Assembly (NCBI GenBank): GCA_019671005.1
Contig: CM033714.1
Span: 83,753,909-83,817,908, forward strand
Reading direction: 5' to 3'
DNA from: Hibiscus mutabilis
Lineage: Eukaryota > Streptophyta > Magnoliopsida > Malvales > Malvaceae
Length of the DNA: 64,000 bases
Shown here in pieces: positions 1 to 12,719 of the stretch. A program made the translations under genes and the position numbers. The notes under the pieces are model-generated. The model saw only the letters and a list, made by a program, of their open reading frames with translations, was not told the DNA's origin and ran no database searches. Each line of letters starts with the position of its first letter. The stretch's first letter is position 1.

Positions 1-1886
1 AAGAAATTAGATTGTACCCTATACGAGTTGTAGAAAGGTTATGCACCCAATTTGCAATACCTGAAAGTATGCGGGTGTTTGGCAAAAGTTGGTTTGCCTG
101 ACTTTAAGAAGTCTACCATCAGTCCCAAAATTGTTGATGTAGTGTTTATTGGGTATGCTTCAAATAGTGCCGCATACAGATTTCATGTATCTGCATGACT
201 TTTCAATGTGTGAAACTAGGGATGTTGTGTTCTTTGAAGATATATTTCCTTTAAAGAAACCTAGTTTAAGTTTTGAAACACAAGTAGAAAGTCGTGCCTC
301 AACTTCTTCTGATTCTGTCAAGGATTTTCTAGAGATAGAATTAAAGCCTAGAAGAAGTAAAAGATAAAGGGTAGCCTCTACCTTTGGTCTAGATTTCCTA
401 ACTTTCTTTATCTCTATAATAAATGATGAACTAGAGTCAAAAATGTCTAATCACACGTGGGAGTTGGTTGAATTGTCTAGAGGATTTAGAAATATTAACT
501 CTAAGTGGGTTTTCAAAAAGAAACTTAGACCCGATGGGTTAACCTAGAAATATAAGGCAAGATTAGTAGTCAGAGGGTCCACTCAGAAGTTTGGTACATA
601 CTTCTTTGACACATACTCTCATGTTACGAAAATCTCAAAGATCTGTGCCTTGTTTGTGATAGTGTCTATTCATAAGTTGTACGTACATCAAATTGATGCA
701 AAGACTGCATTTTTGAATGGAGATCTAGATGAGGAGATCTATACGTTACAACCACCAGGTTTTGGGACACCTAGCATGGAAATCAAAGTGTGTGGACTTA
801 AAAAGAATCTTTATGGCCTTAAACAAGCTCCAAAATAGTGGTATGAGAAATTTCACAAAACCATTCAGAGTTTTGGTTTTATTGTAAATATAACGGATGT
901 ATGCATGTATTTGAAAATGTTTGGTACTGATTGCATCATTATAAGCTTGCATGTTGATATTCGATACTAACATTGAATCCGTTAACAAAATGAACTTTCT
1001 TGTCCACTAAATTTAAGCTGACAGGTTTAGGAGAGGTTGATGTGATCTTAGAAGTTAAAGTTACCAGAACTGAAAAGGGATTTTCTTTAAATCAAACACG
1101 CTATATCAAAAATGTGTTAAAGAAATTTGACAGTTTTGATGTCATCCATGTTAGAACTCCTTGTGATTCTAGTATACGACTCTTTAAAAATAAAAAAAGT
1201 AGTGTTTCCCAACTAGAGTATGCCAAAATTATCGGGAGCCTTATGTTCTTAATGAACTACACTCTGTCTAATATTCCCTATGCTGTGAGTAGGTTGAGTA
1301 GATATACTCATAATCCTAGTGGTAAACACTGGATTGCTCTAAGATGCTTACTTAAGTATCTTAAGGGTACTATGGATTGGAAACTCAAGTTTTTGGCTAT
1401 CCTTCGGTCTTAGAAGGATACTATGACGCCAATTGGGTTACCAATAATGATGAATTAAGCTCTATGATTGGGTATGTCTTTACCTTAGGTGGCGCATCGA
1501 TCTCGTGGAAGTCTGCTAAGTAGACTTGTATTACTCGTTCTATCATGGAATCAGAGTTTATTGCTCTTGATTTAGATGGGCAAGAAGCTGAGTGGCTCAA
1601 AAATTTGTTGGCAAAAATACCTTTATGGGGAAAACCAACTCCTCTAGTGTCTTTATTGTGTGATTCAAAAGGTGTGATATATGTGGCTCAAAACCAAGTT
1701 TACAACTGTAAGAAGAGACATATTCGCATACGACATGAACTTGTAAGACACTTAATAAGGAACAAAGTAATCTCATTAGAGTATGTGAAGTCGGAGAGGA
1801 ACCTTGTTGATCCGTTTATCAAAGGGTTAAGTCGAAAATTGGTTTTAGGTTCGTCGAGGGTGATAGGTCTAAAGCCCATTGGTTGA
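1..1886 (+). pseudogene. Ty1/copia pol remnant (integrase end, reverse transcriptase, RNase H)
   Basis: This is a broken copy of a copia polyprotein entering from the left edge. In order it shows the end of the integrase region (up to about 210), a linker, reverse transcriptase from about 430 (WVFKKK, KARLVVRG, then DAKTAFLNGDL near 700 and LYGLKQAPK near 820), the connection region (SQLEYAKIIGSLMFLMNYT near 1210-1260), and a copia RNase H end (MESEFIAL at 1545, CDSKGVIYVAQN, HIRIRHELVR). Several in-frame stops (for example near 361, 547, 836 and 1411) and frame changes break it, and the YVDD segment is damaged. It is therefore not functional. The downstream LTR supports a 5'-truncated or window-cut element in the + orientation. 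Confidence 0.9.
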
Positions 1887-2795
1887 AGAATTCATGGTGG
1901 ATACCCAACTTAGTTATCTAAGTCCAATATGGTCAAACGAAGCCATAGAAAGACTCATAGTGTACATTTCTCTTACCTATCCCTATGATGAATAATGTAC
2001 ATGCACAGGATGAGCTTAATTGCTCTTAATAAATTCATAGCCCATGCTTTGGGTGGCCTTAGTGAGAAAGACTTGATAAATTTACCGACTTTTGGTTGAA
2101 CATCTATTCTTGATATGTTCATAACCAGTGTTAAGTGGGTAGTCCTAATCGCGAAGGACTAGGTGAACTTATTGCTAGAGAGGATGCATTTTATTAAACT
2201 CTTAATGAATTCAATCCCAAGAGTTGGGTGATCCTATTGAGAAGGGCGTTGAATTCACTGATTATGAGGTTGGATATTTATTCTTAATGATTTCTTATCC
2301 CAGAGTTTGGGTGGTTCATTTAAAGTGAACTTGAAGAAATTCACCTTACCATTTGTGAGGTTGACATGTTGTTAAAGCTCTTAATTATTTCATAGCCCAA
2401 TTTTGGGTGGTTTATGTTGAGATAAACCTGATGAAATAACCTACGTAAGTGAGAAGGATTGGCCACCTTATATGAAAAATGTAGGGTCATTTTTCTAGCA
2501 CACTTACTAGAATCCTGCGGAAAGAGGGTTATACATATATACACATTTGTATATACTCTTTGTAGACACATCGAAGACTTTGATGGATGAAGATGTTAGT
2601 TGTGTGTTATGAGTTCACCTAATCTTAGAAAGTTCAAGATTCGTTCACTTATTAAGAGAAGAATTACTCATCATCACTATGTACTAGTTCTAGACACGTT
2701 CACTAGTGCTTAAGCAACTAATCTCATAATTGTGCTTCTCGGGATTTTAATTAAATATTTTGCTTTTAAAGAATTTTTCCGAATTTGTAGGGGAA
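1887..2795 (+). repeat. Noncoding tail of the copia element with degenerate direct repeats
   Basis: This is the stretch between the RNase H end and the 3' LTR. Four diverged copies of a roughly 60-80 bp unit start near 2024, 2196, 2281 and 2377. Each has CTCTTAAT or a variant, then an AT-rich stretch, then CCCA...TTGGGTGG, which can form a small hairpin. The tract GTAGGGGAA just before 2796 is a plausible polypurine tract. No open coding frame is seen. Confidence 0.6.
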
Positions 2796-3287
2796 TGTTG
2801 GTTATATCCCATATTGGGAGGGTACATCCTTGAAAAGGGTATTTAAAGAGTCTTCTTTTCTCTCCCTTGTTGAACGTGGTTAAACAATTCTCTTGCACGC
2901 GCACGCCGCCGTCACTGTCTGGCCAGCTCGGTTTGTGGTCATGGTCGTGGAAATACGTATCTTCGACACGTCTGCGCGCGTTCTATCTTTTTGGGGAAAT
3001 TTGGGAATAATTTCTTTAGAATTGTTTTCTGAAAATTTGACGTGTTTAACCCCTGTGTACAGCCTACAAATAGAGAGGATTTTCTAATTCTTTCAGTGAG
3101 AAGAGCAATTCCGCCTTTGTCCACTTCGATCTTTGGGTGTACGATTATCGGAGCTACCGTTAACCTCAGGGGACGACCATCTACTGCAACGATTACACGT
3201 ATCGAGGCGAAATCGTTTTAAGACAGTAGTTTATACTACGACACAGATTTCTTATCTGCCCTTTATTTTGTTTATAATTATCTAACA
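2796..3287 (+). repeat. Probable 3' LTR of the copia element
   Basis: The segment begins TGTTGG directly after a purine-rich tract and ends CTAACA, giving the usual TG...CA ends with a short inverted repeat. It is about 490 bp and lies where a 3' LTR should be. The upstream LTR is outside the window, so the boundaries cannot be checked by comparison and the right end is an inference. Confidence 0.6.
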
Positions 3288-3873
3288 GTTTAATTTTGCA
3301 GTCTTTTTACCAAGAAACTCAACTCTGGATGTTAGAGTCTACTATGAATTATTGAATAATGATAATAATAATAATAATAATAAATTATACTTCTTTCAAA
3401 ACCATTGAATGAAGGAGGTAGAAAAACTCTTAAAAATAAATTATATTATTATCATTTTATTCTCTCACATTGTTGCTATAAATTTTATAGTTTCAATACA
3501 TGCCATCAACGTGATCTTCCTCAATAGTATGTGATTCTGGGTATGAATTTCAATTTGATATTGGTGAATATATTTAGTACATCTTCAATTAGTTTGGAAA
3601 GTTTGATATATTTACTTGTTTTTATATAAAATTATAAAACCCTAATTGATAGGTTTTTTTCTAAAGTTTTTTTTTTAGTTTTTGTTTTAAGAGTGTCGCC
3701 TCCGGTGGCGACCTCAGCGTCCCCATTTAACATCTTTCTTTTATTTGTTTATTCTCCTTTGTTTTTAGTCTCAAATTAGAATTTTTTATGTTTTAGATTT
3801 TTTTTATTTTGTACATTTTATTGTGTTTGTTCATCTGTTTTTGTGATATGATTTTCGTTTATCTTTATATTCA
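3288..3873. other. Intergenic, no gene seen
   Basis: AT-rich DNA with a short (AAT)n microsatellite at about 3358-3385. No coding or RNA gene is recognised. Confidence 0.5.
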
Positions 3874-4040
3874 GGGACGGAGCCAAGGTTTAGGGTTTGG
3901 GGGCAAAACATAAATGTTTGAAGGGGACAAATTTATAAATAAACTAATTTTTTTTAAAATATATATATATATATATAAGGAGACAAAGGTGAAAATAATT
4001 CCTTGGGGTTGCCCCTCTCCACCCCATGTAACTCCGCTTT
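3874..4040 (+). repeat. Dispersed repeat of the GGGACGGAGCC type
   Basis: It begins GGGACGGAGCCAAGG, continues through a block resembling GGGGCAAA...ATAAATGTTT...GACAAATTTATAAATAAA, and ends near a run of TTGCCCCTCTCC. A second copy with the same order of blocks sits inside the LINE relic at 40956-41095. It is probably an old transposon fragment of unknown class. It includes an (AT)n run at about 3958-3977. Confidence 0.45.
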
Positions 4041-5636
4041 TATTTATATATATGGTAATTTGACATTTATGCAGGGAATTACGTAAATATTTGTTTATTT
4101 TCTTTATCTTTAATCTCAAATAAGAATTCTCTCTATTTTGAGTTCCTTCTTATTACAAATTATTTACGATATAGGTTGTCATCTATTATTTTGATGAAAC
4201 ACTATTTCCAAAGTTTGGGGGGAAAAGTAAACAACTTGTAAAGGAAAATACATGGAATATAATGTACTTTGTCTTAGTGAAAATGCATTGAAAAAATATA
4301 TTTAAATTATCTAATTTGTTCGTGTGATTTTATAAAAGATATGAATAATCGTTGTTTGTGATTATTTAAATATTAATAGATTTTCTATAGTGCTCCTAAA
4401 GGGAACAAATTACTTAAGGAAATAATTTGAGATAAAAAAATCTTGAAAAGACAATTTTAACTGAGTTATAGATCAAACATCTAAAGAATGAAATGTATGT
4501 CTATCAATCATCTTACGAAGAAAAAAAAGATTTAAAAAAAATTAACATGGACAATGCACATTCATTGAGTATTTCAATGGTCGTAAGATCTTTAGAAGTG
4601 AATAACGAGTCATTATGCCCTTGTGAGAATGATCTTGGTCCTAAAGTGTCGTAAAAACATTAATGTATCTTGTAAATAATACACAACATGATATAGCATT
4701 TGTTGTAGATTTGTAAGCAAGATTTAGCTCTTCTCCAACACAAATGTATTGGAATAGAATTAAAAGCATATTTAGATAACGCAATGGAACAATGGATATG
4801 AAATTAATTTACCTAATTATTCATTAATTTATTTTAATGATTCAATGTCTCTATAGTTTGACTATTTAAAGGTATGATATTTATTAAGTGTAAATATGCA
4901 TTGTACTCTTTCTCTTAACTATAATTTTGTCTCACTGAATTTTCTAATAAGATAAGATGATATATGCATTAAAATATGTAATCCTTTTTTCACCGAATTT
5001 TTGTCTTGCGTTAATTTCTTTTAGTAAGATTTTAATAAGATATATATTTAATTGATAAACATAAAAGGGGAGTGTTATAAGTATATTTATTAAGTGTATG
5101 TCATTATAACTCTCAAAACCACTCAATGAATAAGGTGAATGAAACTCTCAAGAATAAATTACATAACTCATATTCATTGTATAGTGACCTTTGACATTCA
5201 TGTAAATAGAAGGCATGGGATTGGGGACCATTTTTTTGTCATGGGTTTGGACTATTCGACTGCATGAACCATGGAGGAGAATATGTGGGGGTGTGCACCC
5301 TTGTGGTCACCTGAGTCAAACCACACTTTTGGGATTTCACTGAATTTCCTGGTTGGGTTTTAAATATATAAATGTTTGAGAATACAATGATAGGTGGTCA
5401 AAACTTTCTCACTTGTTTCTTCCTTACCTTTAGGTCTTGGGTTCTAAATCCAGCAAGAGTACTCCCCTCTACACTTTCCCCTAAATCTTAGGATCAATTC
5501 TCAACAGCAGCAGTCCCATCCTTCGTTCATATATATATATGTTAACTTAAAAAATAGATACATAGTTAACTATATAAATTTTTGGATTGATCTTGTAGAA
5601 AATGGTAATTTTGAATTTTAAAAATTAGTCTTTTTA
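4041..5636. other. Intergenic, no gene seen
   Basis: AT-rich sequence without recognisable coding, RNA or structural features. The short open frames are what such composition gives by chance. Confidence 0.5.
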
Positions 5637-7546
5637 GGCTTTGCTTGGTAGAGGAAAGAAAATTAGAAATATAAAAAGTTAAGGTAATGGAAAAATGGAA
5701 TGATAGAAAATATATTTTTAATTTTTATAATTTAGTCGAATGTTTTAATTTTTTAAAATTAATTTCTTATGCTTTGTTTGGTAGGGAGGAAAGAAAACTA
5801 GTCTTTATTGCTTGGTACAATAGAAATGTAAGAGGAAAGAAAACTAGTCTTTATTGCTTGGTACAATAGAAATGTAAGAGGAAATAAAATTAAGCTTTGA
5901 AAACTATAATTTATTTTTTATTTTTTTGAAAACTATAATTTATTTTTAATTTTTATAATTTAGTTGAATGTTTTTAATATAATTGTTTTTATTCAATTTA
6001 GTCCCTAAAAATTATTTCATCTAAAATTGACCCATATTTGTTTTTATATTCATAATTTAATCTAATATTTTAGTATAGTTTTATTTTTGTTCAATTAATC
6101 CCTAAATTTTTTTAATTAAAAATTGACCTATATGTACTTTTATTTTTATAATTTTGTCTAATATATTTTAATATGGTTTTATTTTTTTTCCAGTTTAGTC
6201 CATAAAAATTTTATTTAATCCAAAATTGACCTCTATTTATTTTTATTTTTTATGATTTATTCTAATATTTTTATAATTTAATCTTGAGAATTTCACTATC
6301 AATATATCACCTAATACTCGATACAAACGAATCCAACCCAGATATCGAATGCTACAAATGGCCTATTTGTGGCCTAAAAACAAATTTTAAAAAACAAGCA
6401 TATTCAATTACATGAAAGTAAACAACCAACATGAACATAAAGAGGAAACAATTAACTAAAGTCACCCGAGAAAATAAACCTTTAAAAACTTTAGAAAAAT
6501 AAGCGATTTAACAAAAAATGTATTTTGTTTATTTTAAAAGATTTAAACCCAAAAATCATTCAAAACTTAAAATAAGTTTAATAGAAGAAGAAACATCTTA
6601 TACCTCTATTTTTCTAATAAAAAGAAGTTCAAATTGAAGTAAATTTAACCAAATCGAGGTTTAGGAACTAAAATGTAAACAATTTATAAGTTGGATTTTA
6701 AGTTAAAAATTCAATTTCAGGTCCATTTTAGACTCATTAATTCCAATTAGACTTAATGGTAAATTCTTGTTGAAATCGAATTTGAAATAGAGTGTTAATT
6801 GCAAAAATAAGTAGTTTATGAGTCATTTTAAAAATATTCATAAAATACAGGGTCTAGTTTTTCAAAAAGTTAAATTTCCTTTCTGAAATCAATATCATCA
6901 TTACACATATAGACCAAGTTTTAGGTTAATCCGAGCTAAAATGAGTCCTTAATTGCAATTATAAAATTAGTGACTGAAATGTAAAAATTGCAATTATTAA
7001 GTATTGCATTAAATTATAAAATAGAAATAAATAGAAGTCAATTCCAAATGAAATAAAATTTGAGGGATTAAATTGCACAAAAATAAAACCATAGTAAAAA
7101 CATTAGATAAAATTATAAAAATTAGAAACAAATATGGGTCAATTTTGGATTAAATAAATATTTTATGAACTAAAGTGAACAAAATGTTATTATATTAATA
7201 ATATTGAATTTAATAATAAAATTTAAAATAAATAAGGGTAAATTTTAGATTAAATAAAATTTTTAGGGACTAAATTCAATAAAAATAAAATCATAATAAA
7301 AATATTAGATGAAACTATGTTAAATATAATTTGATAATTTTATTATTAAAGTATGATAGCTTTCACTTTTCTTTCTTATTTTTCACCCAATTTGGAGAGA
7401 AAACTATTTGTATAGGAGCAAAAAAAACTACATCTCCTCCCATTTTCTTTCCTTCCAATTTTTCACTCTACCAAGCAACCATTAAATTCATTTTTTCCAA
7501 TTTTCCCTCCCCTCTCTTTCACTTTTTCACCCAACCAAGCAAAGTC
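5637..7546. mobile_element. Non-autonomous PIF/Harbinger-like (Tourist-type) fold-back element
   Basis: The left end GGCTTTGCTTGGTAGAGG and the reverse complement of the right end GACTTTGCTTGGTTGGG form terminal inverted repeats. TTA flanks both sides (5634-5636 and 7547-7549), which is the target duplication expected of PIF/Harbinger. The inner arms are also inverted copies of each other. The left arm holds about three units of roughly 97 bp containing TTTAGTCCCTAAAAATT and AAAATTGACC (near 6000, 6098, 6197). The right arm holds their complements (near 7065, 7167, 7266). No transposase is present. Confidence 0.75.
5786..5877. repeat. Two exact tandem copies of a 46-bp unit
   Basis: The unit beginning GAGGAAAGAAAACTAGTC occurs at 5786-5831 and again at 5832-5877, followed by the start of a third copy. 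It contains GCTTGGTA, the core of the terminal repeat of the surrounding element, so it looks like a duplicated subterminal segment. Confidence 0.85.
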
Positions 7547-7549
7547 TTA

Positions 7550-9898
7550 ATCCGAACATTCCATACATTTGATTCTATAGTTGTTAATGGTAATTAGGAA
7601 ATTATACGTCAACAATCTTTAGAGTATGTAGTTAAAAATTCTCGGTTTGACACATTTTTTCTTAGGTTATAAGTTTAATATTCATTATGAGCAAATTTCC
7701 TCTGTTCTCTCCAAGATAGAAATTGTTCAAAAAAAAAAAGAAAATTGTATAATAATTATTGATTAAATAAAGGAAACTATACAGTTAATGGCCGTACATA
7801 AGCATATTTCTACAATTATACATTGTTTTAAAGTAAAAAAATACTTTTATTAGAATTCTTTTAACAAATCAAGGATCTATCCTTGTAAATAGATACTTCG
7901 AGTTAAATTTAAATATAGAGTTGAATAATTTACAAATCGTCTTATAAGGCACAACTATCTGTTCTTTTTCTTTTTCAACATTAACGAACTTTTATTCATC
8001 TGCCTTGATTTTTTCCGATAAAACTTTTCACATAAATTTCAATGTTTTTTTTATTGTACCATCACATAATTTTCAATATCTTTCAACACATTGAAATATT
8101 CAAAACATCAAAATCAAACAATTTTATAAGTAAGCAATTGGGTACTTGAGATAAAATTAAGTCATTGGATAAAGAAGGTGTATTAGTTGGACTAATCTGT
8201 TTGTTCTTTTGCATTGGAGTTCCAATAGGTAAAGAATTATTAGTAATAAAAAAATGGGGAAAAAGAGTGGGTTTTGTCAGGAAATGGAATGCTGACTAAG
8301 CTCAGCAAACTTAGAATTCCTCTTTTAAATGGAATGACCATTAAATAAAGAATCTTTCTTTATAAGTAAGAAGCGACAGAGTGCGCATGCTCCACAAAAT
8401 TATAACTGTTCTTAAATTTACAGCTAAACCATTTTTAAAGAATTATTATAATTTAGTTTAAAAAACAAATTTTAGTTATTATGAATGATTAAATAATTTG
8501 TTAACCGCTTGGAATTCATTATTAGAAAACAAATCGACTAAAGTTCTGCAAAGTCTGCACTGCAACAGCTAGGAAATGGGGTTGGTCTCATTTTAGGTTT
8601 TGTCTTAGGGAATATTGGCTGGGGAAAATATTAGGGATATAAGGTAATATTATAATTTATTTAGTAAATAAAAATACTTGTTATGGTATAAGAAATTGTC
8701 GTCTGTTTCTGACGACATGGATGGATGCATGACTTTAGGTTAGGAGAGTGAACTCGTAAATTGTTAGAGAACGAATTTATAGAAGTTTAGGAGGCAAAAA
8801 TAGATTTTTAATATAAAATAGATAGAAAATTTTAAAAAATTTTATAAATCGTATAGGAGTTTTAAATTTTTAAGGAATGCAATCGCCCCCTCCAACTCCT
8901 CTTGGCCCATCATTGTCTGATGAGTTTTTTTAAATGTTATTTTTTATGAGATATGAGAAAAAATAGTTGAGAAACTTATCAAGTAGTCCTGATAAGTTCT
9001 ACCTGTCTCATTAAAAATAATATTTAAAAGAACTCGTCAGGAACACATGAAGAGTTCCCTTTCACCGTAACAAAAGTCATAGTTTATTAAATAAGCTCCA
9101 ACATACTCTATATCTCTAATATTTGTCTCAACCCTAATATTCCCTTAAAAATCAGCATTTTAATGATTTTTTTATAATCATTTATACTTGATTTATGGGT
9201 GATCAATTTGAATTAAGAATAAAACGATCATTCCAACTCTATTTGCTCTATTTGTAATGTTGTAAATTTGAACATGACATTACTTAAAGAACTTAACGCT
9301 TAATCTTCTAATCCAACTAATAATTTATATATATATATATTAAATTATTTTGATGTACTTAATTTTATTTTTAGAAATAAGTCAAATTTAACCCCCCTAT
9401 TTATCCACTTTTTCTACCTAGGTAAAAAGAATCATCCCTAAACTTTATTTTGGTCTACATTAATACCTAAACGTTATATTGTTCCCACATGAGTAACTTT
9501 TTGTAATGTTTTTATTTACAAATTGCCGAGGTTTTTAATTATTACTGTTTATATATTTTTAAAATTTCTTAATTTTTATTTTTTAGATATGGCATATTCT
9601 TAGAGTACGGCACCGTCTCTTTTTAATATTGTTACAAAAAGGTGTCGATGTAAGAAAATTAAATAATTTAGATATTAATAAGGAAGAATATTTAGATTCT
9701 AATATGAAAAAAAAGGAAGCAGATTTAACTGTTAAATTATTAAAAAAACATCCAAACACAAATATGAGAAAATTTGATAAATTCAAAAAAAAATGTGACT
9801 TCTCAAGGATTGTTGGATGACTATTTTTTGTACTCGTATGATATGTCTTATAATATATTGACCGTTAGATTAGTTTTAAGTTAGTTTCAGTTTGTTAT
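7550..9898. other. Intergenic, no gene seen
   Basis: AT-rich, with no coding sequence recognised. It holds a hairpin at 8917-9041 and an (AT)n run near 9327-9343. Confidence 0.5.
8917..9041. repeat. Small inverted repeat (possible MITE)
   Basis: A left arm beginning CTGATGAGTTTTTTTAAATG pairs with a right arm that ends AAAGAACTCGTCAGG. The arms are about 35 bp with a loop of about 50 bp. No clear target duplication was found, so its class is open. Confidence 0.5.
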
Positions 9899-10362
9899 GT
9901 TGGATTAAAATTTACAATTGTGGGCACAGATGTAAAATGTATGATGCGATTATAAAGTATAACACAAAATTAAGTGACCAATTATGTTAGTCGTGTCATG
10001 GGTATTAAAGTGTCATAGAAATAAAAGTGTAGATACTATAAGATGTATTTATAATTCAATGAGGGACAGAGTTATAAATATTTAATAGTTGATTTATTAA
10101 ATCAACTATATAAAGAGGTAGTGGTACCCAAAAAACACGTTAACTTGTTTTCTCTTCTTCCCTATCAGATCAAGAGATAACCTATCTTCTTGGAAGATCA
10201 CAACCAACTTTAAAGCGATCTCCACCAAAAGATTCAAGGTTTTCTATCGATTAATTCAAGTACACTTCAGCATTCAGTTTATTTGATTTATTATTCTTGA
10301 TGGTTTGACATGATAGATCTTGGTTATCAGATTTCATATTAATTTATGATTTGGTTCTAGCA
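9899..10362 (+). repeat. 5' LTR of the second copia element
   Basis: It begins TGTTGGATTAAAATTTACAA. Its first 190 bp or so match the segment starting at 16511, with shared blocks such as AATTGTGGGCACA and ATTCAATGAGGGACA. It ends CA, two bases before TGGCATCAACGC at 10365, which resembles the initiator-methionine tRNA primer site (usual form TGGTATCAGAGC). Confidence 0.7.
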
Positions 10363-10776
10363 AGTGGCATCAACGCATTGTCATGTTGAATCATTGAAAA
10401 TTGATTTATTTATTTTATCGATGTGAACTTTTAGACTTCGATTATTCATAACTTCAGTTTTAGGGTTCTATTGGTTTATTATTAATTAAATGATATTGAA
10501 TATATGTTTTGCTTTTGCGATGAACCCTAAATTACAAAACTTCATATTCGCATCATGTCTAACAATAAATCACAATTAAGCTTCTATTTCGGTGCAAATC
10601 TAATTTGCTATCATTTATTATATTTTTTAATTGTGGCTTTGGGCAATCAGACTTGGTTATTGTGCTTCAAGAAAGTGTCTACCATCGCTTTTGGCCCTCC
10701 CAACGTTTTAAGAATTTACTGATTGTATTGATCAATCCTTGAGATAAAGTTAGACTAACACTCAAAGCGTCATTGA

Positions 10777-11998
10777 GTATAGAACAGTGTATTAAAAGGA
10801 GCCACTGAGGCACGTCTAGACACTAAAGCGCAGCACAAAGAGGGTGAAACGCCTCCTAGAGGCTCAGGCGAGGCGGTTTCAGTAAAGCCCAATTGGGCGC
10901 ACAGAAAGAGCAGAAAGCACAGAGGCTAAAAGGCGCAAAAAAGCGCCGCCTCTTCACTGTTTTTATTTTTTTTATTTTTTACAGTCTGCCTCTTCACTTT
11001 TTTCTTATTTTTATTCTTTTTATATATTTTTTATTTTATTTTTATACCACTAATTTGGGATAAGAGAGGGGCTCACAAAAAATAATATTAATTAAAAGAA
11101 ATTTATTAGATTGAATCAAATTTATATTAAAATTATATTAAATTGAAAAAATTTTATATTCAAATTAATTTGGTTAAGTTTTACAATAATAAACAGGACG
11201 TCCATAACACACAATATATAAAAATATATTAAATTAGATCAAATTTATATTTAAATTAATTTGGTTGTGTTTTACATTAATCAACAGGGCATGCATAACA
11301 CAATATATACAAAATATATTAAATTAGATCAAATTTATATTTATAGTAATTTGGTTGAGTTTTAAAATTTGAACTAAATTTAATTGTTTAATACAATAAA
11401 ATGTTATTGTTTTTAGTTAATTTAAGTTTAAATTAATCTTGAATTAAGTTATTCTATCATGATTTAATTTAAATCATTACACCTAGTTTTGAGATTTAAA
11501 TTAAATTGGTCGAGTTTTCAAGTTCAAATTAAAATTGATTGTTTGATACATTGCAACGTTATTTCAATTCTCAGTTATTTAATTTAATTTAAGTTTGAAT
11601 TAAAATCGATTTCATGAAAAGGTGATTATATATTATGTCATATGATATTTGAGACCACTTATATAACTAGCTTTATTGAACTTATAGCCCTTTTTAAAGT
11701 GCTAAATTTTCTTTCTTGTTTAGTACTATGTTTTATGTGCATTTATAATTTTCTTTTGTTGAACTTTGAAGTTATGCTTAATACATAAAATGTTGCTTAT
11801 GAATACTCTTTAGTATTTACATTGCACTAACTGTTCTTCTTGCTTGATTATACAATTAGAAAAAAATCTATATATTTTTAAATTTTAAAAAATGCACTTT
11901 CCTTCAATAAGGCGCGCGTAAGACTGTGTCTTGTGCCTTTGCTATAGAACCTCTATCGCCTCAATGCGTCTTGCGCCCTTTTTAACACTGGTATAGAA
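10777..11998. mobile_element. Non-autonomous hAT-type element with perfect 8-bp target duplication
   Basis: The element proper is 10785-11990 (1206 bp). Its left end is CAGTGTATTAAAAGGAGCC and its right end, reversed, is CAGTGTTAAAAAGGGCGC, both followed by a GAGGC block. The 8-bp sequence GTATAGAA occurs immediately outside both ends (10777-10784 and 11991-11998). CAGTG termini with an 8-bp duplication are characteristic of hAT elements. No transposase is visible; the interior is AT-rich and contains internal repeats such as AAATTAGATCAAATTTATAT (near 11232 and 11321). Confidence 0.85.
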
Positions 11999-12719
11999 CC
12001 GTCTATTACTTTTGTATTCAATAAAATATTATCGTATATTAAAGACAATATACATAATAATGTCCAATTTGATATAATGTTTCGGTTTTAGGGTTTTGCA
12101 TCATCGTCATTTTGTTGAGGTAATATGAATTTATGCGATTCAATACATATTTGATTTTGAATATATATCTTTGGATTACAGTATATATGTTATTTAAAGT
12201 TATGCATATTTGATTTTGGTTTAGTTTTGAAAAGTATATACAATTAATGTTATTTATGAAATATATATTTATATTTAATTATTAAATATATTCGATTCAG
12301 TTTAATCAAAATTTTTAATTTTGGTCTTTTGGTTATTATGGATATTAAAGCTTTTTGTGATCATTACTGAGTTCATTAGTATTTTTTTTTTACTTCTGGT
12401 TAAGTTTGATTATTTTGAATTCAATATTTTTGGTGATTTATGAAGTTAAGGATCAAATGCATTTAATTTAATTTAATGATTTATTAGTTTTGCATTTAAG
12501 TTTACAGTGGAAATTTTGGTAAATGTATATTGAAGGAATTTTTTTGAGAAACAGTCAAATATTTTAGTTTTTTCGATTTCTGATAGCCCCATTTAGACAA
12601 CTTTATTTTGGATTATTTCGGAAACTTAAGTGTTATCAGAGATTTCAGTTCTGACTATTACAAAATTTTAAATTTGAATATCGATATATTTATATTATAT
12701 ATTTTGAGATAAATTAATT

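Noticed and set aside
5443..5460. GGGTTCTAAATCC as a tRNA T-arm
   Set aside because: No matching acceptor, D or anticodon arms are found around it.
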